Of a stretch of DNA of 64,000 nt, positions 1 to 6,031 are shown piece after piece. The DNA lies in IMG/VR virus record IMGVR_UViG_3300028115_000009, positions 23,573 to 87,572 of that record, one strand, 5' to 3'. How positions within the stretch are numbered: position 1 is the stretch's first letter; each line of letters begins with the position of its first letter. The DNA comes from a virus. The notes below the pieces were generated by a model. The model saw nothing but the letters and a program-made list of their open reading frames with translations, did not search any database and was not told the origin of the DNA. Position numbers and translations under genes: made by a program.

Positions 1-568
1 TACTTGCAAGTGGAGTATAATCGCCGCCGTCAAAATCTACAACACCGTCAGTAGTAGTAATTACAATAGGAGTCTTAGTTGTAAATGTTTGGCCGCCAGT
101 TGTAGTAACTGGTGCTCCGTTCCATTGTTGAATACCGTAACGTGAACTTGTGGTATCAAACCAATAAGTTCCTGCTAATGGGTCTGCACTAGGAGCAGTA
201 GCAGTTGGTTCCAATTCGCCTAAGTCAATGTCTGCACGTACTACCCACGCTCTGTTGCTAACACCTAACAAACTGTATGCTGCCTGCAAGCCGTATTCAT
301 TAAGTTCGCCACCGTGAATTGGATTGTTGTTTGCATCAATTTGGAACAGTGGATCACCAAATGTGTCCGCTAAATCTCGTTGTGATGTGAGCAAGTAAGG
401 TTTACCTGCGTTAGCTGCTAGTGTACCTTGTGCGGTTCCTGTTCCAGCTGCATTAGTTTTATTACTTGCAGTTGCAACAAATACCATTGGTACTGTACCT
501 GGTTCAGCCGGAGTGTAGAAACTCTCGTCAATTACGCTAACCTGTACGCCTGGTGATGTCAATGCCAT
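1..568 (-). CDS. gp18: Tail sheath protein gp18, N-terminal part (runs off window)
   Basis: Contractile tail sheath subunit of a T4-like myovirus. Only the first 189 residues are present; the gene continues past base 1. The start at 568 is supported by a GGAGAA ribosome-binding site a few bases upstream and by the N-terminus MALTSPGVQVSVIDES, the usual sheath opening in this family, where the N-terminal strand reaches into neighbouring subunits. A segment around residues 100-130 mentions orientation toward a Gly/Asn-rich loop and a phrase resembling RAWVVRADIDL, typical of sheath domain I. A late-promoter motif lies at 600-608. It is the leftmost of the minus-strand structural genes; gp19 would be expected further left, which cannot be checked here. 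Confidence 0.9.
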   Translation of the reverse strand, partial: MALTSPGVQVSVIDESFYTPAEPGTVPMVFVATASNKTNAAGTGTAQGTLAANAGKPYLLTSQRDLADTFGDPLFQIDANNNPIHGGELNEYGLQAAYSLLGVSNRAWVVRADIDLGELEPTATAPSADPLAGTYWFDTTSSRYGIQQWNGAPVTTTGGQTFTTKTPIVITTTDGVVDFDGGDYTPLAS

Positions 569-599
569 ATCGTTTTCTCCTATTGGATTGTTATTGTTA

Positions 600-608
600 G
601 TATTTAGC
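600..608 (-). promoter_or_regulatory. T4-type late promoter for gp18
   Basis: On the minus strand this reads GCTAAATAC, a variant of the TATAAATA late-promoter box. It lies about 32 bases upstream of the gp18 start, leaving room for a leader with its GGAG site. Confidence 0.6.
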
Positions 609-663
609 ATACTACAATAAATTTATACGAGTTATAGCGGTATAAAAGGGGCCGAAAAGGTGA

Positions 664-672
664 GGTAAATAC
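664..672 (+). promoter_or_regulatory. Late-promoter-like box touching the HNH gene start
   Basis: GGTAAATAC lies only a few bases before the ATG at 676. Spacing of a T4 late promoter (box at about -13 to -6) would put transcription start at about 677, effectively on the start codon. A GAGG element overlaps the box, so a normal ribosome site served by another promoter is also possible. Confidence 0.4.
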
Positions 673-675
673 AAT

Positions 676-1011
676 ATGAGACCATTATGCAAGTGCGGCC
701 AGCGTCCTGCGGCTATAAATTACAAGAAAGACGGTAAAATATATTATCGTAAATTATGCGAACGTTGCTTGCGCAATGGAGTTAGCCACGGCGTACCTAA
801 ATGGAAGCAGCGTGGCTATAAAAAGAAAGACTTTTGTGAAAAATGTGGATTCAAAAGTAAACACGCCGAACAATTCAACGTGTTTCACATAGACGGCGAT
901 CTAAATAATTGCAGTCCTACTAATCTTAAGACAATATGTGCGAACTGTCAACGTCTGTTGCAGAAGGAAGGTATCCGTTGGAAACAGGGAGACTTAGTCC
1001 CTGATTTTTAA
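676..1011 (+). CDS. Small HNH / zinc-finger endonuclease-like protein
   Basis: A 111-residue basic protein. It has a CxC...CxxC cluster near residues 5-31 and a second CxxC at about 54-57. These are followed by a His-Ile-Asp-Gly-Asp segment, an Asn-rich loop and a terminal CxxC (around residues 70-92). This is the layout of an HNH (beta-beta-alpha-metal) nuclease fold stabilised by zinc. Free-standing HNH proteins are common between genes of T4-like phages, where some act as homing endonucleases; that role is inferred. It lies on the opposite strand to its neighbours, between gp18 and the kinase gene, and its last 86 bases overlap the 3' end of the kinase gene in convergent orientation. Confidence 0.7.
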   Translation: MRPLCKCGQRPAAINYKKDGKIYYRKLCERCLRNGVSHGVPKWKQRGYKKKDFCEKCGFKSKHAEQFNVFHIDGDLNNCSPTNLKTICANCQRLLQKEGIRWKQGDLVPDF

Positions 1012-1504
1012 AGATAGTGCGTATTAATACTTCTACGTTGTTTTTAAGTCTTGCTAGATCGCCATTGTTGTCAATAGTGTAATCACACATCCATTGCTCA
1101 ATACTCATTGAACTAGGATCTTCTTTTGGCAAATGATCACACCGATCGACCCAAATAGCATAATCAAAAATTTCTTCATTTTGCATTGCGAAGAATTCTC
1201 TACGATTACGTAAGCCACAATAAATTTGATGATCTTTAAACAGGTTACGCCCCAGTCTTGCTAAATCGTCCTTGCAGTAATCATGAATCATATTGTACCA
1301 TTCAGTACGATGATTATGTCGGTCTGCATAACACTCTTCTTCGTTAGCATATCCGTATTTGTCTTTTAGTTCGTTAAAGATAAACAGCTCTGAACAGAAC
1401 TTTGAACTTGATTCAAACTTATAACCGTAATCTTGTAAAATTTCACAAACGGTATCTTTGCCATGTCTGCCATGACCAACTATTAATAATTTAGGTAAAC
1501 GCAT
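926..1504 (-). CDS. Deoxynucleoside monophosphate kinase-like P-loop protein
   Basis: A 192-residue protein opening with a Walker A loop, GHGRHGKDT, at about residues 10-18. This is the pattern seen in T4 gp1-type dNMP kinases, where GxxxxGKDT is characteristic. Such enzymes phosphorylate dNMPs to supply phage DNA synthesis in the cytoplasm. The remainder is helical and rich in charged and aromatic residues, and I cannot point to a lid domain with certainty. It sits between the gp13-like gene and gp18 on the minus strand, an odd place for a nucleotide enzyme. Its 3' end overlaps the convergent HNH gene by 86 bases. The precise substrate is inferred from the family resemblance only. Confidence 0.7.
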   Translation of the reverse strand: MRLPKLLIVGHGRHGKDTVCEILQDYGYKFESSSKFCSELFIFNELKDKYGYANEEECYADRHNHRTEWYNMIHDYCKDDLARLGRNLFKDHQIYCGLRNRREFFAMQNEEIFDYAIWVDRCDHLPKEDPSSMSIEQWMCDYTIDNNGDLARLKNNVEVLIRTIFKNQGLSLPVSNGYLPSATDVDSSHILS

Positions 1505-1507
1505 TAT

Positions 1508-1515
1508 TATTTAGA
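1508..1515 (-). promoter_or_regulatory. Late-promoter-like box abutting the kinase start
   Basis: TCTAAATA on the minus strand ends three bases before the ATG at 1504. A GGAG lies just upstream of the box, so the arrangement may be a coincidence of an AT-rich leader. Confidence 0.35.
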
Positions 1516-1568
1516 ACTCCATTGTTCTAAACAGTATATACTAAATTATTATAAATGTCAACTATTTT

Positions 1569-2318
1569 TTATCCGATTAAGAATCCGTATCCATTGCCGC
1601 CGGCCATTGCCATTGAAATTTCAGTTTCGAGCTTTTCCATTTCAGCCTGTGCTTCTGATTTTAAACTTGACCCGTTTAAACTTGTTCCGCCTTGTGGTCC
1701 TGCAATAGTAGCAAACTTTTCTCTTGCTTCGCCTAGCATATATTTGCAAGTTGCAAGAGTATAATCTTTAATCCATTGTACTGCCATGTAGTCTGATAAC
1801 AGTTGCTCATCTGGACGATAATTGTACACATATAACATTAGTGTTTCTTCTGTTCTAGGACGCTGAAGAATTGTTAACTTTTTAGTAGTGCTATTCCAAC
1901 TAAATTCAATAAAACTACCGAACATACGTCCTACAAGTTCTTGATATTGTGAAAACATATCGTATGTAGCAAGGCCGCCCATGTTACTAGAACTCAACAA
2001 GTATGTATTTGTGTACGCCATGTTAAACGGCTCGAATACTGTACCGCCGTCTCCGCCGCCAGTTCGCGATCCAATGCTTCTACGGAAAATTTGACGAACT
2101 TCAACAACTTCTCGGGGTAATGTATATTCGTTTTGATCTACTACTGTAGGCATAAACAAATAGCTCTCTTCTACTGAATTTTCAGTACGTTGTCTATAGC
2201 GTGTCAGTGCTTTCTTTAATGCAGTTTCGTAGTGGATCGGATCGAGTTCAACATCGACCATTCCACCGCCTAGTAGCGTGTGTACGTAATCATATACTTC
2301 TTGTTTTGTAGTTGCCAT
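1569..2318 (-). CDS. gp13: Neck / head-completion protein, gp13-like
   Basis: A 249-residue virion protein of the kind conserved next to gp14 in marine T4-like phages. The N-terminal half contains an Asp/Glu-rich turn followed by a helix reading roughly HYETALKKALTRYRQR, then VEESYLF and a Leu-Pro-(R/K)-E-V-V-E-V segment leading to an IFRR motif. This series is typical of the gp13-like connector proteins that join portal and tail. The C-terminus is Ala/Met/Gly-rich. The start at 2318 has a GGAGA site and a good late-promoter box (2338-2346). It is divergent from gp14, which begins 56 bases away. The assignment to gp13 rather than another neck protein rests on gene context and pattern. Confidence 0.65.
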   Translation of the reverse strand: MATTKQEVYDYVHTLLGGGMVDVELDPIHYETALKKALTRYRQRTENSVEESYLFMPTVVDQNEYTLPREVVEVRQIFRRSIGSRTGGGDGGTVFEPFNMAYTNTYLLSSSNMGGLATYDMFSQYQELVGRMFGSFIEFSWNSTTKKLTILQRPRTEETLMLYVYNYRPDEQLLSDYMAVQWIKDYTLATCKYMLGEAREKFATIAGPQGGTSLNGSSLKSEAQAEMEKLETEISMAMAGGNGYGFLIG

Positions 2319-2337
2319 GTTTTAATGTCTCCATTAG

Positions 2338-2346
2338 TATTTATCG
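2338..2346 (-). promoter_or_regulatory. T4-type late promoter for the gp13-like gene
   Basis: GATAAATAC on the minus strand lies about 20 bases upstream of the start, followed by a GGAGAC ribosome site. This is the form of late box most often repeated in the window. Confidence 0.65.
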
Positions 2347-2361
2347 TAACTGCTGCAAGAC

Positions 2362-2369
2362 GCTAAATA
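2362..2369 (+). promoter_or_regulatory. Late-promoter box exactly abutting gp14 start
   Basis: GCTAAATA is followed by five bases and then the ATG at 2375. If the box occupies -13 to -6 as in T4, transcription begins on the A of that ATG. No ribosome-binding site is visible upstream. Confidence 0.5.
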
Positions 2370-2374
2370 TGTAT

Positions 2375-3508
2375 ATGCCACGATTAAGTTTATATAAACC
2401 GCAAAAAGGTAACGACTACCACTTTATAGACAAGCAAGTGCTTGAGATGTTTACTGTTGGCGGTACTGACCTTCATGTACACAAATACTTGGGTACAGAG
2501 AATCCTACTGATGCAGATGCAACAGCAGATAAACCCCAATATGATAGTGTAAAACCTACTAACATACAAGATCTACTATTCCTTGAAAATAGAGATAGAA
2601 AATATGATCCTGACGTATACACGTTGCGTGGAATTTATAATGTACAAGACATTGACTTTAATATGAGTCAATTTGGTTTATTCTTAAGCAACGATACATT
2701 GATGCTTACTGTGCATATAAACAGTAGTGTAAAAACTATAGGCAGAAAGATTATTGCAGGCGATGTAATTGAATTGCCGCACTTAAAAGACGAATACGCA
2801 TTAAATGACTATAGCGTAGCACTTAAAAGATTTTATGTTGTAGAAGATGTAAATCGTGCAAGTGAAGGATTTAGCCAGACTTGGTATCCGCATTTGTATC
2901 GTTTAAAATTAAAACAAATAGTAGACAGCCAAGAGTTTAAAGAAATTCTTGACTTACCTGCAGAAGAAGAAAATCCAGGTGGAAATACATTGCGTGATTT
3001 GCTTTCAACATATGATAAAGAAATGCAAATTAATCAGGCAATTATTAATCAAGCAGAAGCTGATGCAGCGAAATCAGGATATGACACAAATCATTACTTT
3101 AGTTTGCAATTAGATGCAAACGGCAATACTGAATTAGTTGATACTGATGCTGATGGTGTTCCTGACACTATGCAAACAGTTGACCGTCCAGGATATAACG
3201 GTTATCTGTTAGGCGACGGTATCCCTACAAACGGTGAAGCATTTGGGTTTGGTATTACATTTGCAGCAGATCCACAAACTGGAGATTTCTTTCTACGTAC
3301 AGATTTTTCACCAAACAGATTATTTAGATACGACGGCACACGCTGGGTTAAACAAGAAGATAATGTACGTATGACATTGAGTAATACTGACACTCGTAGC
3401 ACTCAGAAAGGTACGTTTGTTAATAATACTAATACTAGTACAATTGCCGGTGATACTATTATTGAGCGCCAGAGCTTGTCAAACGCATTGAGACCTAAGG
3501 CAGATTAA
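2375..3508 (+). CDS. gp14: Neck protein gp14
   Basis: A 377-residue protein with the N-terminus MPRLSLYKPQKGNDYHFID that is characteristic of gp14 in marine T4-like phages. T4 gp14 sits at the top of the tail with gp13 and gp15. I chose the start at 2375 because the conserved part begins there; an ATG at 2369 lies inside a promoter box, and one at 2312 overlaps the divergent gene. T4 gp14 is about 256 residues, so there is an extension of roughly 120 residues. That C-terminal region carries an Asp-rich loop, DTDADGVPDT, resembling a thrombospondin type-3 calcium loop, and a GDFFLRTDFSP...YDG..W segment found in phage fibre-like proteins. It leads a plus-strand late operon of five genes. Confidence 0.8.
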   Translation: MPRLSLYKPQKGNDYHFIDKQVLEMFTVGGTDLHVHKYLGTENPTDADATADKPQYDSVKPTNIQDLLFLENRDRKYDPDVYTLRGIYNVQDIDFNMSQFGLFLSNDTLMLTVHINSSVKTIGRKIIAGDVIELPHLKDEYALNDYSVALKRFYVVEDVNRASEGFSQTWYPHLYRLKLKQIVDSQEFKEILDLPAEEENPGGNTLRDLLSTYDKEMQINQAIINQAEADAAKSGYDTNHYFSLQLDANGNTELVDTDADGVPDTMQTVDRPGYNGYLLGDGIPTNGEAFGFGITFAADPQTGDFFLRTDFSPNRLFRYDGTRWVKQEDNVRMTLSNTDTRSTQKGTFVNNTNTSTIAGDTIIERQSLSNALRPKAD

Positions 3509-3510
3509 TT

Positions 3511-4476
3511 ATGAAATATAGAGATATAAAGTTATCCGAAGTTAACATTAACGAAGTGGCAGATAAACCAACAGAATTGTGCAGGGCATTACAACGTGCT
3601 GCCCGTGAACAAAGACCTGTTGCTTTAAGACTTGCACGTACTCAAATGGACAGATATTTGGCACGTTATCCTGAATGGCGCGACTATTTAGAAAATTGTC
3701 TCGGTAGTGTTGGAGGCAGTGACGGAACAGGATTATCAGGTGACGGACCAGGTTCTGGAACAACAGGATCTGGTCAAGCAGCCGGCGGCAACGGAGATGG
3801 TGTTGCATCAGGAACAACAGGCGACGGACCAGGAGGAGATACTGCTGGTACAGGTCGTAAAGGCGATGCTGGTGAAAGTCCGGGCGCAGGAAGTGGTTCT
3901 AAATCTAATAGCGGCGTTCCTGATGGTGATGAAGCAGGAACAGGAACGGATCAACCAAGTACTTCAGATAAAGCTGCACAAGATGCTGCTAATCAAGCTG
4001 CCGCTGAAGCTGCCGAAAGAGAGGCTGCTGCCCGAAGGGCTGAAGAAGCTGCTGCTGAAGAAAAACGTGCAGCTGATGCTAGAGCTGAAGAAGCTGCTGC
4101 TGAGGCAAAACGTGCAGCTGATCGAGCTGCAAGAGAAGAAGCTGAACGTGCTGCACAAGAAGCTGAACGAGCTGCTGCTGCTGAACGTGCTGCACAAGAA
4201 TCTGCAAGAGCAGCAGCAGCTGAAAAAGAAGCTGCTGAACGTGCAGCGGAAGCAAGAGCTGCTGAGATTGCTGCTGAAGAACGTAAAAGAATCGAAGCTG
4301 AAAAAGAAGCTGCTGCAAGAGAAGCAGAACGAGTAGCAGCAGAAGAAGCTGCTGCTGAAGCTAAAGCAGAAGCAGACAAAGCTGCGCAAGAAGCGGCAAG
4401 AGCTAGTGAAACTCCAGCAACGCCTGATGGATCTGCTACTCCAGGTGGCAGTATCAAGTGGGGAGACTTAGAATGA
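3511..4476 (+). CDS. TolA-like protein with Gly-rich linker and long Ala/Glu coiled coil
   Basis: A 321-residue protein in three parts. Residues 1-65 form a compact basic domain ending YPEWRDYLENCL. Residues 66-150 are Gly/Ser/Thr/Asp-rich and look disordered. Residues 150-300 are almost pure Ala, Glu, Lys and Arg in heptad-like order (repeats of AAEAA, AAERAAEE) and should form one long helix, much like TolA domain II. The end is a short Pro/Gly tail. The first residues, MKYRDIKLSE, resemble the T4 capsid-targeting peptide with a possible gp21 cleavage site Leu-Ser-Glu. The start is 2 bases after gp14 and the stop overlaps the next start by ATGA. Function is not known; a packaged internal protein or a tail-associated rod are both possible. 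Confidence 0.6.
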   Translation: MKYRDIKLSEVNINEVADKPTELCRALQRAAREQRPVALRLARTQMDRYLARYPEWRDYLENCLGSVGGSDGTGLSGDGPGSGTTGSGQAAGGNGDGVASGTTGDGPGGDTAGTGRKGDAGESPGAGSGSKSNSGVPDGDEAGTGTDQPSTSDKAAQDAANQAAAEAAEREAAARRAEEAAAEEKRAADARAEEAAAEAKRAADRAAREEAERAAQEAERAAAAERAAQESARAAAAEKEAAERAAEARAAEIAAEERKRIEAEKEAAAREAERVAAEEAAAEAKAEADKAAQEAARASETPATPDGSATPGGSIKWGDLE

Positions 4477-5126
4477 GATTTAACGAATTTAAATCAATAA
4501 TTAAAGAAGCTGCTGATACACAGTCTATAACTGTACATTTTGCAGATGGCACAACTAAAGCCATCACTGATATTCCAATAACAGTATTTAATTCTTCAAA
4601 TTTTGAACAGTCTCTTAGAGATAAGATGAATAGGAATTTTCCTAATTCAGAATATAGTAGATTTACTGTCAAAGTAGATTTCGAACCAACTGCTGATGAA
4701 AAACAGCAAATGGAAAATGTTAATAATTTATATGATCTCATAAGAAGAGAGATTGCAAAACTATTTACTGCTGATGGTGCAAATACACCTTTTCCGGATA
4801 ATATTTCTTTTTCTTACAGGGTAGGCGATTCTAATAATTCAATACCCGACGTTAAAGAAGCATTTGATATTACAACATACAATAATACTAGAGATCCTAA
4901 GTCTGACAAATATGGAGCAATTCACGAAGAAGGTTGGCCAGTATCAGTCGGCGATTTTGATGATCTAAAACAAAAGATAATTGATAAACTTGAAGCAGGA
5001 GATGTGATTGCATTAGGTTCGGCTCCAAACGAAGCACAACAGGATGGGTCATACAGGATTACTATTGCTCCTAATTCATTCCAATATAAACGAGAATTAG
5101 ATATGTATAACGGAGGCAGTAAATGA
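4473..5126 (+). CDS. Accessory virion-operon protein with capsid-targeting-like N-terminus
   Basis: A 217-residue protein starting MRFNEFKSIIKEA at the ATG that overlaps the upstream stop (ATGA), with GGGGAG upstream; a longer in-frame start at 4458 would lie inside the previous gene. The opening matches the T4 capsid-targeting peptide MKTYQEF..IAE in shape, and Ile-Lys-Glu|Ala at residues 10-13 fits the gp21 protease consensus (I/L)-x-E|A. Residues 18-60 form a small domain (HFADGTT..I.DIP..VFNS..F) that recurs in the next gene. The rest is mixed alpha/beta with no family I recognise. The gene is co-translated with its neighbours between gp14 and gp15. Confidence 0.55.
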   Translation: MRFNEFKSIIKEAADTQSITVHFADGTTKAITDIPITVFNSSNFEQSLRDKMNRNFPNSEYSRFTVKVDFEPTADEKQQMENVNNLYDLIRREIAKLFTADGANTPFPDNISFSYRVGDSNNSIPDVKEAFDITTYNNTRDPKSDKYGAIHEEGWPVSVGDFDDLKQKIIDKLEAGDVIALGSAPNEAQQDGSYRITIAPNSFQYKRELDMYNGGSK

Positions 5127-6031
5127 GATATAAAGAATTTAGAGTATCGTTATCGGAACAAACAGCTCCAGGTACAGTAAGTGTCATGGTGTATTTTGAA
5201 GATAACACAACACAAGTCATTGATGATATTCCTTTATCAGTTTTCAATAGTCCTGATTTTATGTCTCAACTTAGAGAAAGACTATTAAGAAAATACAATA
5301 AAATTGTTGTAAGGTATGCAAAAGTAGGTGATACTAATACACAAGGCAATCCAGATGGTAATACACCTGATACTGAAATTCCTACAACGTTAACTACTAA
5401 GCAAGATAAGGATATTGAAATTCAACAACGTCCTGATGAGGTACAAGCGCCTGTAGATGATTCTGATAGAACAACCTGGTCCGGAGTTACTATATTATCT
5501 CAGTCTGAGGTTGCTGCGATGTACAATGCGCGAGCAGATAGACTTGACGCTGATAGAGATAACAAAGATGATGAAACTGGTGAAGAAGTTCTAAGACAAG
5601 ATAACCAAGGTAACTGGGTAGACGCCCAAGGAAATCCAGCAGGACCTACTATTTCAGTTCCAAAACTAGGCGGCGGCAGCGCAGGTGCAGAAGGCGAAGG
5701 AGGCGAAGAAGGCCAAGAAGGTGGACCAGGAAGCATAATAGGCGATTTATACGATGCTATAACTGGACCCGGTACTAATGAAACTAAATTAATCGATGCT
5801 CTAAAAAGAATTAAGTCTCCCGCACAGTTAACTCAAGTGGTTAGATCTTATAAAGAAGCACATAACAGTAGTTTACCTGACGATATAATAAATGAGTTTT
5901 TTTACGATCTCGGAAATAATACACCATCAGTTGTTGAAGAAGTTAATAATGTAATGGTTCCGTTAGGTTGGAGAATAGTAGGTAATAGATACTCAACCCT
6001 TAGATGGGAAAAAGTAACAGGTAATTCATAA
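5123..6031 (+). CDS. Accessory protein with C-terminal annexin-like repeat
   Basis: A 302-residue protein in four parts. Residues 1-12, MRYKEFRVSLSE, resemble a capsid-targeting peptide. Residues 18-58 hold the same small domain as the preceding protein (VYFEDNTT..IDDIP..VFNSPDF). An Asp/Gln/Gly-rich variable stretch follows. Residues about 205-270 contain GPGTNETKLIDAL, then an R/K helix, Val-Val..Tyr-Lys-Glu and LPDDI. This follows the annexin repeat pattern G-x-G-T-(D/N)-E..L...L, with an acidic residue (Glu) about 40 positions after the GT, near the calcium-ligand position of annexin loops. Annexin-like modules are known in some bacterial and phage proteins. The gene starts in an ATGA overlap and its stop TAATG overlaps gp15. 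The function is unknown; calcium or membrane contact is inference. Confidence 0.55.
   Translation: MRYKEFRVSLSEQTAPGTVSVMVYFEDNTTQVIDDIPLSVFNSPDFMSQLRERLLRKYNKIVVRYAKVGDTNTQGNPDGNTPDTEIPTTLTTKQDKDIEIQQRPDEVQAPVDDSDRTTWSGVTILSQSEVAAMYNARADRLDADRDNKDDETGEEVLRQDNQGNWVDAQGNPAGPTISVPKLGGGSAGAEGEGGEEGQEGGPGSIIGDLYDAITGPGTNETKLIDALKRIKSPAQLTQVVRSYKEAHNSSLPDDIINEFFYDLGNNTPSVVEEVNNVMVPLGWRIVGNRYSTLRWEKVTGNS

Noticed and set aside
569-675. Sigma-70 promoter or tRNA in the gp18-HNH gap
   Set aside because: There are only weak TATAAA-like runs and no cloverleaf pairing; the late boxes at each side account for the region.
2312-2374. A longer gp14 start at 2312 or 2369
   Set aside because: The upstream part overlaps the divergent gp13-like start and a promoter box, and the conserved N-terminus begins at the ATG at 2375.
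3707-4389. Overlapping long reading frames on both strands of the Ala/Glu-rich gene
   Set aside because: They are Leu/Gln-, Ser/Phe- or Ala/Ser-rich by-products of the biased GCTGCTGAA-type codons, with no ribosome sites or family resemblance.
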